Below the pieces are notes generated by a model. The model worked only from the letters and a program-made list of their open reading frames with translations. It ran no database searches and was not told the DNA's origin. From DSXF01 sp964387495 (GTDB taxonomy: Bacteria; Chloroflexota; Anaerolineae; Anaerolineales; Villigracilaceae): 24,565 nucleotides of DNA. The stretch is taken from positions 1 through 24,565 of the forward strand of contig CAYLXB010000053.1 of the NCBI GenBank assembly GCA_964387495.1, written 5' to 3'. A program made the position numbers and the translations under genes. Positions 6,401 through 14,313 of this stretch are shown here, one piece after another; position 1 is the first letter of the stretch; every line of letters begins with the position of its first letter.

Positions 6401-7173
6401 GTCAACCCACGCTTGCCGACCTGGAACGATTGGCGCGCCAGGCCGGCCAGGTTTTACGCGCCGGGTATGAGCAGGAACATCAGGTCAACTATAAGGGAAC
6501 CATTGATCTGGTGACAGAAGTGGACCACCAGTCCGAAGCCCTGATCCTGGAGGGTATCCGCCGCCAGTTTCCCGGCCATCGCATCCTGGCCGAGGAGAGC
6601 GGCACGCTCGACGGCCAGGAGGATCATCTCTGGTACATTGATCCACTGGACGGTACTGTCAATTACGCCCACGGCATCCCCCTGTTTGCAGTATCCATTG
6701 CCTATGCGCAAAACAACACAACCCTCCTGGGTGTGGTCTACGACCCCATGCGGGATGAACTTTTCTCGGCCTGGCGTGGGCACGGCGCTTTTGTGAACGG
6801 GCGGGCACTGAAAGCCTCCGCCGTCACCGAACTCCAAAAATCCCTGCTGGTGACCGGCTTCCCCTACAACACCTGGGTGACGCCCGAAGATAATATTGGA
6901 AATTTTTCACGCTTCTCCAAATGCAGCCAGGGTGTCCGCCGCCTGGGCTCGGCCGCTCTCGACCTGTGTTACGTCGCGGCCGGGCGCTTCGAAGGTTATT
7001 GGGAGCTAACCCTCAGCCCCTGGGATGTGGCAGCAGGCGGTCTGATTGCCGAGGAGGCCGGCGCAATCGTCACCAACCTGCAGGGCGGGCCGGATTACAT
7101 TTCCCGGCCCAACGCGATCCTGGCGGCCGCCCCCGGCATCCACGCAGCCATGCTGGAAGTCCTGGGACAATGA
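6397..7173 (+). CDS. Inositol monophosphatase family protein
   Basis: A 258-residue Mg2+-dependent phosphatase of the IMPase/CysQ/FBPase superfamily, cytoplasmic. Metal ligands are visible: Glu66 in AEESG, Asp82 and Asp85 in YIDPLDGTVNYAHG, and Asp210 in LSPWDVAAGG; LGSAALDLCYVAAGR is the other family signature. Likely substrates are inositol 1-phosphate, another sugar phosphate or 3'-phosphoadenosine phosphate; the family motif does not separate them. It starts inside the stop codon of the response regulator gene (ATGA), and no Shine-Dalgarno sequence is present, so translation depends on coupling. Confidence 0.93.
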   Translation: MSQPTLADLERLARQAGQVLRAGYEQEHQVNYKGTIDLVTEVDHQSEALILEGIRRQFPGHRILAEESGTLDGQEDHLWYIDPLDGTVNYAHGIPLFAVSIAYAQNNTTLLGVVYDPMRDELFSAWRGHGAFVNGRALKASAVTELQKSLLVTGFPYNTWVTPEDNIGNFSRFSKCSQGVRRLGSAALDLCYVAAGRFEGYWELTLSPWDVAAGGLIAEEAGAIVTNLQGGPDYISRPNAILAAAPGIHAAMLEVLGQ

Positions 7174-7207
7174 CCATCCCGGGAAATATAGCCCCTTGAA
7201 GAATGAC

Positions 7208-7242
7208 AAAACCGCCCCGGCCTCTTCGGTCGGGGCGGTTTG
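7208..7242. terminator. Bidirectional terminator between convergent genes
   Basis: AAACCGCCCCG (7209-7219) pairs perfectly with CGGGGCGGTTT (7231-7241). Three more pairs inside leave a short TCTTC loop. The A-run on the left and T-run on the right let it serve both the inositol phosphatase gene (+) and the OsmC-family gene (-). Confidence 0.85.
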
Positions 7243-7261
7243 ATCTGAAACCAGCCGGCGG

Positions 7262-7666
7262 TCAGGATGCGGCCGTTTCCTTGGTGAACACATCGAATTT
7301 GGGCGGGTTCTCCAGGTGCTTCTTGACCGCGCACAATTCGGCCGACTTTACCAGCGATGGGCGGTATTTTTCCGGGAAGGTAGGCGGAACCTGAATCTCC
7401 AGGTCGACCTTCTCTACCATACCACTGAACGGACTGCTGTGAACCCGCTGTACGATGCGGATACCGTCGACCGGCAAACCGCGCTGCTTGCAGAATCCCA
7501 GCACGTAAATCCCCGCGCACGTACCCAGCGAAGCCAGGAAGACTGCGAACGGCGTTGGAGCGGAACCTTCGCCGCCGCCCTGCACTGGCTGGTCCGTCTG
7601 GACGGTGTAAGGGCCGAAGTGGGCATCCACCCGGGCGCCGCCGGGGAAATCAATGATCATTTCCAT
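7262..7666 (-). CDS. OsmC-family protein (YhfA-like)
   Basis: A 134-residue OsmC/Ohr-fold protein; the family reduces organic hydroperoxides or protects against osmotic and oxidative stress. The central helix LASLGTCAGIYVLGFCKQRG holds Cys50 (the peroxidatic position in the family) and Cys59. A third cysteine, Cys112 in SAELCAVKKHL, is the second conserved position. The spacing fits the YhfA/OsmC-like branch better than Ohr. The start ATG at 7666-7664 follows a clear AAAGGAG. It is separated by 108 bp from the acetyltransferase gene upstream and may be its own unit or the last gene of that run. Confidence 0.9.
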   Translation of the reverse strand: MEMIIDFPGGARVDAHFGPYTVQTDQPVQGGGEGSAPTPFAVFLASLGTCAGIYVLGFCKQRGLPVDGIRIVQRVHSSPFSGMVEKVDLEIQVPPTFPEKYRPSLVKSAELCAVKKHLENPPKFDVFTKETAAS

Positions 7667-7774
7667 ACGATACTCCTTTAAGAAGATTGCATGTGGTTAG
7701 ATGGGGCTGGCAGGGAAAAGTTGCATGGATTTACTTTGGAATCCTGCAGAAGTCATACCCGGTTTAGGGAACCG

Positions 7775-8911
7775 TCATCCTGGGACGGCTTTTCTATAAA
7801 ATCGGTAACGCTTATAGATCTTTGCACCCATGTGGTGAGCCAGCGGCCAGGTATCCTGGTTGTCCTCGCCGGTCAGGGATATATCTGCCCAGCGGTAGCC
7901 CCTGGCAGCTGCCCGCTTTACCATCTCATCGAAAAGCAGGACACCGACCCCGGTATCCCAATACTCGGGCGGTACGACGATACTCTTTACGGCAATGCTC
8001 TCCGGTTTGTACCGGGAATAACGCAGCAGGCGCAGGTAATCCCACGGATAACGCAGCCCGTTCAAATGAATGAATATTTCGTTAAGGTTGGGGACAGCCG
8101 GGAACCAGCCGGCTGGCTTTCCATCCACCTCTGCAAAAAGCACCAGATCAGGATCCACCACCTTCACCATTGGCAGGACCATCGCCTCGATGGCAGAGCG
8201 CGTATAAGGGGTGAAATCGGGCATGTGGGCCAGGCCCCGGTTCTGCAGTTCGACCACGCGCTCGATTTCCCCGTCGATATCCTTGAGATTGGCGCTGCGC
8301 ACGCGGATGGATTTGCGCTGGCGGACTTTTTCGGCCAGGCGGGCCAGACGTTGCATCTCCGGCTGCTCCGGGTCGATCTCGAGGAGATAAGCCAGGCCGT
8401 CCTCGCTGGCTTTGCCAAAACCATACCGCTCGAAGAAGCCCGGATACCAGGGGGCGGTGTACCCGCAATACACCGCAGCCGGACGATCGCGGCCCTCGAT
8501 GAGGATCCCGCGCGATTCCTCGCGGTCCAGGTTGTAGGTTCCAACAAGCGCCTTCAGGTCGTGCTGCTGCGCCCACTGCATGGCTTGGTCGAAGAGCGCT
8601 TCAGCCACGGCGTAATCATTCACACACTCGAAGAAACCGATCAGGCACTCTCCGCGGCCCCGCGCCCGTGTGGCCGAAAGGTCTTCCGCGCAGGAAATCG
8701 TCCCGGCTGGCCGCCCGCCCTGCCAGGCCATGAAGAGTTCGGCATAACCATCTTCGAAGAATTTGCCGCGCTCGGGATCGATCATCCGGCCGCGTTCAGG
8801 CAGCAGCGGCGGCACCCACAGTGGGTCTCTCCGGTAGAGTTGCCAGGGAAAGGTCAGGAATGTACGCCGCTCGCGCGGGGTGCGGACTGGCAGAATGCGG
8901 ATTTCGTTCAT
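7775..8911 (-). CDS. GNAT-superfamily N-acetyltransferase-like protein, probably two domains
   Basis: A 378-residue cytoplasmic protein. The N-terminal half (RDPLWVPPLLPE at about 29-40, then a GNAT-like core with GTISCAEDL and IGFFECVND) and the C-terminal half (about 195-375, with VVPPEYWDTGVGVLLFDEMV and AAARGYRWADISLTGEDN before the last strand) both look like acyl-CoA-dependent acetyltransferase folds, giving a tandem GNAT. The acceptor substrate is unknown. The start codon overlaps the stop of the upstream GPH symporter gene (ATGA, 8908-8911) and has no Shine-Dalgarno sequence, so the two are coupled. A large reading frame on the opposite strand over this region is a high-GC shadow. Confidence 0.8.
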   Translation of the reverse strand: MNEIRILPVRTPRERRTFLTFPWQLYRRDPLWVPPLLPERGRMIDPERGKFFEDGYAELFMAWQGGRPAGTISCAEDLSATRARGRGECLIGFFECVNDYAVAEALFDQAMQWAQQHDLKALVGTYNLDREESRGILIEGRDRPAAVYCGYTAPWYPGFFERYGFGKASEDGLAYLLEIDPEQPEMQRLARLAEKVRQRKSIRVRSANLKDIDGEIERVVELQNRGLAHMPDFTPYTRSAIEAMVLPMVKVVDPDLVLFAEVDGKPAGWFPAVPNLNEIFIHLNGLRYPWDYLRLLRYSRYKPESIAVKSIVVPPEYWDTGVGVLLFDEMVKRAAARGYRWADISLTGEDNQDTWPLAHHMGAKIYKRYRFYRKAVPG

Positions 8912-10272
8912 GGCTGCTGTTTTGCTTCGTGTGCCCGGCGGGAGGCAAGTTCAGCCGCGATCTCGGAATAGCGCTCCCGGCCCAGGGGGTAAAGGAATGC
9001 AAATAAAATCCCCAAGCAAAGCAGGACTGCCGGAATTGGCCCGGTAATGATCCGGATGCCCGTCACGGCGCTCGCGGGCTGTTCAGAGCTGTTGGGGATG
9101 TAATCCGTGAAATCAAGCACCAGCAGGGCCAGCGGGATGGCGATGGAGGAGGCCGCCTTTTGCGCCAGGGTGATCAGGCTGTAGAACATGCCTTCATGTC
9201 GCCGGCCTGTCTTCCATTCACCCCATTCGATGGCATCCGGAATGATCGCCCAGGGCAGGACATGGGCAGACGAAACGCCAATTCCCCCCAGGACACACAG
9301 GAAAAGCAGCAGCGTCAGGCTCGAACCGGGATTCAGGCTGGCCAGCACCAGCTGCACCAGCGCCCAGAATGCAATCCCGGCAATATAAGCCTTGCGCTTG
9401 TTCATGCGTTTCGAGACCCACACCCAGAAAGGCAGCATCACCATTGCCACAATGAAAATGGTCGCCATGATCAGGTCGCTCTGCGCTTCACGTTTGACAA
9501 CATGCTTGATGAAATAAAGCAGGCTCGTTTGCAGCAAGTCCATCGAGACCCAGGTAAAAAGGAAGATGACCAGGCCAAAAATGAACGGCTTGTTTCCCCA
9601 GGAGGCTGCGATCGACTGCCGTAAACCGGGTTGTTCCTGGTCGATATATTCCTTCCGTTCACGGGTCCCGAAGAAGACCAGCAGCAACGGCAGGGCGGAT
9701 GCCAGGCCAAAACTGGCGCCCATGATCAGGACACGGCCCGCATGTTCCGGACGGAACCCATCCACGATCATTAAGGGAATGGTAAAAGCCACCAGGCTCC
9801 CGGCAATGGAAAAGAACATCCGGGTGCTGGTCAGGGAGGTGCGCTCATCGTAGTCTGAGGTCAACTCAGGGGTGAGCGCAAAATATGGCATGTAGACGAA
9901 AGTGGCAGCCGCATCGAAAAGGACATAAGCAGCTGCATAGTACACGGCCAGCAGGATCGCACTGTCGAATGGGGGCCGCCACCACATTGCCATGAAAGCC
10001 AGTGCAAACGGCAGGGCGCCAAAGAGCAGAAAGGGCCTCCTGCGGCCCCAGCGTGTCCGCGTCCTGTCGGAAATATGCCCGATCAGCGGATCGTTGACAT
10101 AATCCCAAGTGCGCCCGATGAAGATGGATGCAGCCGCAATGGCCGGCGCCAGCCCAACGACATCCGTCAGGAAGATGGCGAAATAAGCCGCGATGATCGT
10201 ACCGGTCAGGCTGAAACCTGTATCCCCGGCACCGTATATCCACTTTTGGGAACTGCGTAGTTTTTCAGGCAT
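8908..10272 (-). CDS. MFS transporter of the GPH (glycoside-pentoside-hexuronide):cation symporter type
   Basis: A 454-residue integral membrane protein with about 12 hydrophobic segments. The N-terminal half has the signature of MelB/GPH carriers: RTWDYVNDPLIGHISDRTRTRWGRR, where the Asp in WDxxxDP binds the coupling cation in MelB, followed by RRPFLLFGA. FALTPELTSDYDERTSL and the central region with WGNKPF also fit. The family takes up sugars or sugar derivatives with Na+, H+ or Li+; the substrate is not readable. GGAGG precedes the ATG by nine bases. The 72-bp gap to the EamA gene upstream contains a small hairpin. Members in Chloroflexota are often annotated simply as MFS transporter. Confidence 0.88.
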   Translation of the reverse strand: MPEKLRSSQKWIYGAGDTGFSLTGTIIAAYFAIFLTDVVGLAPAIAAASIFIGRTWDYVNDPLIGHISDRTRTRWGRRRPFLLFGALPFALAFMAMWWRPPFDSAILLAVYYAAAYVLFDAAATFVYMPYFALTPELTSDYDERTSLTSTRMFFSIAGSLVAFTIPLMIVDGFRPEHAGRVLIMGASFGLASALPLLLVFFGTRERKEYIDQEQPGLRQSIAASWGNKPFIFGLVIFLFTWVSMDLLQTSLLYFIKHVVKREAQSDLIMATIFIVAMVMLPFWVWVSKRMNKRKAYIAGIAFWALVQLVLASLNPGSSLTLLLFLCVLGGIGVSSAHVLPWAIIPDAIEWGEWKTGRRHEGMFYSLITLAQKAASSIAIPLALLVLDFTDYIPNSSEQPASAVTGIRIITGPIPAVLLCLGILFAFLYPLGRERYSEIAAELASRRAHEAKQQP

Positions 10273-10288
10273 CCGGTCGATCCTCCAG

Positions 10289-10306
10289 TGGAACTTCCCT
10301 GTTCCA
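10289..10306. repeat. Small inverted repeat upstream of the GPH symporter gene
   Basis: TGGAAC (10289-10294) and GTTCCA (10301-10306) are a perfect 6-bp inverted repeat around a six-base spacer. It lies a few bases upstream of the Shine-Dalgarno sequence of the symporter gene in the mRNA. It may be a short hairpin that tunes translation within the operon, an operator half-site pair, or chance. Confidence 0.25.
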
Positions 10307-10344
10307 TGGCCGTTGTAGGACTTGATGCACGTCTTGCAAGGGCA

Positions 10345-11187
10345 TCACAGCGTGATCAACACAATGGCAGTCAACGCCAGGAAGACCCCGAACATCTGGG
10401 GACGGTTGAGCCGTTCCTTGAGCAGCAGCCAGGCCAGCCCGATGGTGGAAGCCGGGTAGAGTGAACTTAAGACAGCCGCCACATCCATCCGTCCAAACTG
10501 GTCTGCCAGGATGTAAAATGCATTTCCGCCCACATCCAGCAGGGCGTTCAGAACGATCAACGGCATGGCCGCCCGTGATGGTTTCCAGCCCTGGCGGGTG
10601 AACAAAAGGAAAAACACCAGGATGAAGGATCCACCGCTGCGTGAAGCCACCATGGGCCAGATGACACTGCCCTGGTTACCCTGGTGGATCAAAATGAAAT
10701 ACATCCCAAAACCAACGCCGGCCACCAGGGGCAGGAACAGATCCGAAAACCCGATCGTTTTACTGGCATTCGTCTCCTGCTCTGGTTTGGAAATGAACCA
10801 GATGGCCCCCAGAGCCAGGGCAAAGCCGGTGAAAGTCGAAATACTCGGCAGGCCTTCCAAAAAAGAGCCCACGACCGCCGGGAGTAAAGCCGCCATCAAT
10901 GCAGAGACCGGCACGGCCAGGCTCATCTTGCCTTCTGCCATGGCGCGGTAGAGCAGTACCAGGCCGAGCGAACCGATCGCCCCCGCTGCTGCGCACCACA
11001 GCCATGGGATCCAGCCAAAAAACGGCTCACTGATAAGAAATGCCGCCGTGATCAGCATGAACAGGCCCAGCACCTCCGCGACCAGCACAACCCGATACGA
11101 GCTGGAACGGCGGCTCGCCATGCCTCCTGCAAAATCGGCCGCGCCCCATACCAGGGCGGATATCAATCCAAAGAACACCGAGAGCAA
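10345..11187 (-). CDS. EamA/DMT-family transporter
   Basis: A 280-residue membrane protein with about ten hydrophobic segments arranged as two EamA repeats. The first starts FFGLISALVWGAADFAGGMA and ends with VPVSALMAALLPAVVGSFLEG. The second ends SSLYPASTIGLAWLLLKERLNRPQMFGVFLALTAIVLI, where the P-x-x-x..LLL-x-E-R pattern is the repeat signature. Members export or import amino acids, nucleosides or other small metabolites. The first usable start is a TTG at 11187-11185, five bases after AGAGG; no ATG precedes the first membrane segment. It lies 14 bp after the CitE-like gene, clearly in one operon. Confidence 0.85.
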   Translation of the reverse strand: MLSVFFGLISALVWGAADFAGGMASRRSSSYRVVLVAEVLGLFMLITAAFLISEPFFGWIPWLWCAAAGAIGSLGLVLLYRAMAEGKMSLAVPVSALMAALLPAVVGSFLEGLPSISTFTGFALALGAIWFISKPEQETNASKTIGFSDLFLPLVAGVGFGMYFILIHQGNQGSVIWPMVASRSGGSFILVFFLLFTRQGWKPSRAAMPLIVLNALLDVGGNAFYILADQFGRMDVAAVLSSLYPASTIGLAWLLLKERLNRPQMFGVFLALTAIVLITL

Positions 11188-11201
11188 TCGGACCTCTTTC
11201 T

Positions 11202-12077
11202 TTACTGAATTTTGCCTGCCGCCCGCGCCCTTTCGAGCACATTCTGGGCAGCCTTGAGCAGGGGCTTATCGATCATCTTGCCATCCAGTGCATACGCCCC
11301 TTTACCCTCTGCCTGGCTGGCACTGAAAGTTTCCACGATGCGCCGGGCGTAAGCGATGGCCGCATCCTCCGGCGTGAAGGCCTCCTGAACCGGCCCAATC
11401 TGGTTCGGATGGATCGTCTGCTTTCCCGAAAAGCCCAGGCGCGCCCCTTGTCCGGCTTCCCGCCGCAAACCTTCGATATCCTGGAAGTCGATGCAGACCA
11501 TGTCAATGGCCTGCAGGGAATTCGCCGCGCAGGCCGTCACCACCGCCGAACGGGCATACAACACTTCGGTGGCCTCGGGCGTCCGGGTTGCGCCGATGCT
11601 GGCTGCAAAGTCCTCGGCGCCGAAGATGATCGCCTCCAGGCGTGGATCTGCGCTGGCAATTTCCTTCAGGTTTAGAATCCCGGCCGCGGTTTCGACGCCG
11701 ATCAACATCCGGATGCCTCCAACCGCTAGTTCTGACTTCTGTTCATGAGTCCCGATCCGGTCACTCACCCACCTGACCTGCTCTGCCATCTCCACCTTGG
11801 GCACCACGATCGTATCCGGAGCCGCATCCAGCGCCGCACGTAAATCATCCGTTTCCCAGCCCGAACCGAGGCTGTTGATGCGGATGCAGCACTCGGAACG
11901 GCCGAAGTCCAGTTCGCGTACCGCCTGGCCGATAACCGCCCGCGCCTCCTCCTTGCGGTTCACAGCCACACCATCTTCCATATCCATACAGATACAGTCC
12001 ACGCCAAGCGTGGTCGCCTTCTCGATCTTCCGCCGGTCATTTCCCGGCACATAGAGTATCGCCCGTCGAGCGTGCAT
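11202..12077 (-). CDS. HpcH/HpaI aldolase / citrate lyase beta-subunit (CitE-like) family protein
   Basis: A 291-residue TIM-barrel lyase. Signatures: RRAILYVPGNDRRKIEKA at the N-terminus, MDMEDGVA (metal/CoA region), RINSLGS, PKVE, IGVETAAGILNLKEIA and FGAEDFAASIGATR. Relatives cleave citryl-CoA, malyl-CoA, citramalyl-CoA or related thioesters with Mg2+. No citrate lyase alpha or gamma subunit is nearby, so a stand-alone CoA-thioester lyase or thioesterase (citramalyl/malyl type) is more likely. The ATG at 12077-12075 is preferred over an in-frame GTG at 12089 because GAGGAG lies just before the ATG. It is spaced 16 bp from the lipoprotein gene. Confidence 0.88.
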   Translation of the reverse strand: MHARRAILYVPGNDRRKIEKATTLGVDCICMDMEDGVAVNRKEEARAVIGQAVRELDFGRSECCIRINSLGSGWETDDLRAALDAAPDTIVVPKVEMAEQVRWVSDRIGTHEQKSELAVGGIRMLIGVETAAGILNLKEIASADPRLEAIIFGAEDFAASIGATRTPEATEVLYARSAVVTACAANSLQAIDMVCIDFQDIEGLRREAGQGARLGFSGKQTIHPNQIGPVQEAFTPEDAAIAYARRIVETFSASQAEGKGAYALDGKMIDKPLLKAAQNVLERARAAGKIQ

Positions 12078-12093
12078 GGAACTCCTCACTGGT

Positions 12094-13548
12094 TTATGGG
12101 TTTACCCGCCAGACATGGACCACCGGTTTGGCGCCGTCTGCATAAAGTTCAAGTACATAGAGCAGGCCATTGAGCCGGTCGAAACTGACATCGCCAATCC
12201 GATAGCGGCGTTGCTCCCCCCAGCCGACCGTCACCAGGTCCCATTCGGGCGGTTCAAGGAACAGGTACTCGTCAATATCGATGGCCGCATAAGGCTGCGG
12301 CTGCCAGGGCTCCAGGTCGCCGCCTGCCACTTTTGCCAGGTCCGCCGGGTCATACAGGATGAACTCGGCATCGAAATGTGTGCTCCACCAGCCGCGCAGG
12401 GAAATGCAGCCGCCGCTTTCTTCATTACAGCAGCCGGTCAGGTCCGCTGGCGGGCAGACACCACCGTCTGCAGTGCGGCAGGTGGGAAAATCCAGGACGT
12501 TGGCATCCACGCAGGCTTCCCCCGGCCCATCGGGGTGGATGTAGCCGTACCAGTATTTCGCACCGTTGCTTTTCGTCCCGGCAAACAGCACCGCCCCTTT
12601 GCCTGAGGACGTTGTAATCCAGGCGCCGCCTTCCCATTCATCGGGGTGTTGGTAACCGTTCAGGCTGCGGATGATCTCTTCCGTGTTGGCCGAGTTTTCA
12701 TATAGCAGCAGGGGGGTCTCTTCCAGGCGGGTGCCCGGCGGCGGGGCAGAACCATCTGCCTGCCAGGGCCGGTAGGCAAACAAAGCCGGCCCCATGCCGC
12801 CCTGTCCGCCATCCCGCATGCGCCCGGTCGCCAGGTAACGGCCGTTCGTATGGGCCTCTGCCCATGCCGCCGGGATTTCGAACAGATAACCGTTCACGCT
12901 GTACAGGTCCTGGTTGCCAATAAACCAGGTGCCTCGGAAATCCGGGGCGGCCAGTGTCGGGTCGAACCAGGCATGCGAGGCGACCTCTTGCGGCTGAAGA
13001 TGCTGCCCCCAGGCCAGGTGGATCTTCGCTCCCGTCTCAGGGCGGTTCAAGTACTGCATTCCAACTTTTGGAATTTCTTCTGCCTCGCTGAAATAACCCG
13101 CCGTTGCATTCTCAAACCCCTGGAGGTACGCTGCGGTACTCAGTTCCCCGATGTTCCTCGAGAGGACGGGGGCAGGAATACTGACCTCCGCCACCTGGTT
13201 GCCGTCCGGCAGGCCGCCATAGGCGATCCGGTCGTGGCCCATCACGAACAGCGAGCCGGGAAATCCATCCGCCCCTCCGGATGGATCACCATCCGGGTTG
13301 AAGGTCATGGCGTTGCCGCCATAGGCAAAGGTTTGGGGGGGTATCTCGCCGCCCGGTAAACGGAATGCTCCCAGGTAACTCAAATCTTCAGGGCGCAATA
13401 CATCGCTGGAGACGGATGCGCTGCCGGCCGGTGACACGGTTGCTGTTTCGGGTTCCACAATGCCGGGGGGCTGGAATTCCAGACCAGGCAGGCCGCAGGC
13501 AAGGGCCGCCCCCAGCAAAAGAATCAGGAGGCCCGCACGTGTGTCCAT
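12094..13548 (-). CDS. Predicted secreted lipoprotein of unknown function
   Basis: A 484-residue protein with a hydrophobic signal (LLILLLGAALAC) ending at Cys18, a plausible though imperfect lipobox, followed by a Pro/Ser/Thr-rich linker to about 50. The body begins RPEDLSYLGAFRLPGG and is rich in Trp, Gly and Tyr with repeated short beta-strand-like blocks (for example LFVMGHDRIAYGG, GTWFIGNQDLY, AVLFAGTKSNGAKYW). This suggests a beta-propeller or beta-rich surface protein. Six cysteines cluster within about 40 residues (coded about 12405-12520; CVDANV...GCCNEE...GGCISL), probably disulfide-bonded outside the cell. I do not recognise the family. GAGGA lies upstream of the ATG. It is embedded in the dNK-CitE-EamA operon. 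Confidence 0.8.
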   Translation of the reverse strand: MDTRAGLLILLLGAALACGLPGLEFQPPGIVEPETATVSPAGSASVSSDVLRPEDLSYLGAFRLPGGEIPPQTFAYGGNAMTFNPDGDPSGGADGFPGSLFVMGHDRIAYGGLPDGNQVAEVSIPAPVLSRNIGELSTAAYLQGFENATAGYFSEAEEIPKVGMQYLNRPETGAKIHLAWGQHLQPQEVASHAWFDPTLAAPDFRGTWFIGNQDLYSVNGYLFEIPAAWAEAHTNGRYLATGRMRDGGQGGMGPALFAYRPWQADGSAPPPGTRLEETPLLLYENSANTEEIIRSLNGYQHPDEWEGGAWITTSSGKGAVLFAGTKSNGAKYWYGYIHPDGPGEACVDANVLDFPTCRTADGGVCPPADLTGCCNEESGGCISLRGWWSTHFDAEFILYDPADLAKVAGGDLEPWQPQPYAAIDIDEYLFLEPPEWDLVTVGWGEQRRYRIGDVSFDRLNGLLYVLELYADGAKPVVHVWRVNP

Positions 13549-13569
13549 GCCACGACCATCCTCGCAGAT

Positions 13570-14235
13570 TCAATCCTCGGCCGCACGGGCCACTTCCTCC
13601 GGCGCAAAGATGACTTCTTCCTTGCCGGTCAACTTCTCCTCCACCTTGGCAGCAATCAGGCGCAGGTGCCCTGCATGAGCCACATAATCGAGATCGTCAG
13701 CCGGCACGGTCAGCACCGGGCACAAGGAGAAGCCGGAGATCCAGTTTTCATACAACACATTGAGGCCGGACAGGTATTCCGGCGAGATGGTGCGTTCGTA
13801 AGCCCGCCCGCGCCGGGAAATTCGGGTCAGCAGGGTGGGTACGGTAGCGCGCAGGTAGATTACCAGGTCCGGCGGAGGCAGAAACTCGATGACGGTCTCG
13901 TACAGCTCGCGGTAGGTCTGGTAGTCGCGCTGCCGGATATGCCCCTGCTGGTACAGGTTTTTGGCAAAGATCTCGGCATCCTCATAAACTGAACGATCCT
14001 GGACGACAGAAGCAGGGTGTTTTGCCAGCTGGTGGTGGGAACGCAGCCGGTGGGTAAGAAAGAAGATTTGCGAATGGAATGACCACGATGGCATATCCGC
14101 ATAGAAATCAGCCAGGTAGGGATTTTCTGCCACCGGCTCGTAAAAAGGATCCCAGTTTAGTTTGGCACACAATTTCTGCACCAGCGTGGATTTCCCCACC
14201 CCGATGTTCCCCGCCACCGCGATGAATTTCTTCAT
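13570..14235 (-). CDS. Deoxynucleoside kinase (dNK/dGK-dAK family)
   Basis: A 221-residue cytoplasmic kinase that phosphorylates deoxynucleosides with ATP in nucleotide salvage. The P-loop GNIGVGKST lies at 9-17 with Lys15. FYEPVAENPYLADFYAD is the substrate-binding segment, QDRSVYEDAEIFAKNL carries the catalytic-region DRS motif, and RGRAYERTISPEYL is the lid region with Arg residues. This pattern is that of bacterial dGK/dAK-type enzymes rather than thymidine kinase. GGAGGG precedes the ATG by about seven bases. It is the first gene after a hairpin and probably leads the - strand operon down to the acetyltransferase gene. Confidence 0.92.
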   Translation of the reverse strand: MKKFIAVAGNIGVGKSTLVQKLCAKLNWDPFYEPVAENPYLADFYADMPSWSFHSQIFFLTHRLRSHHQLAKHPASVVQDRSVYEDAEIFAKNLYQQGHIRQRDYQTYRELYETVIEFLPPPDLVIYLRATVPTLLTRISRRGRAYERTISPEYLSGLNVLYENWISGFSLCPVLTVPADDLDYVAHAGHLRLIAAKVEEKLTGKEEVIFAPEEVARAAED

Positions 14236-14272
14236 TACGCGCCCTCCACCGAATCAATCCGGCTTTAATTTG

Positions 14273-14299
14273 ATGCCCGGCAGGTCAACTGCCGGGCAT
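14273..14299 (-). terminator. Stem-loop between the DsbA-like gene and the kinase gene
   Basis: ATGCCCGGCAG (14273-14283) pairs perfectly with CTGCCGGGCAT (14289-14299) with a five-base loop. On the - strand it is followed by CAAATTAAAG, not a clear T-run, so termination may be partial. Confidence 0.55.
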
Positions 14300-14313
14300 T
14301 TCGCATTGCTTGG

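Noticed and set aside
7691..8971. 426-codon open frame on the + strand
   Set aside because: It is the antisense shadow of the acetyltransferase gene in high-GC DNA. The - strand protein has a clear fold pattern, a 4-bp overlap with its neighbour and normal composition; the + frame is His/Gln/Arg/Pro rich without motifs.
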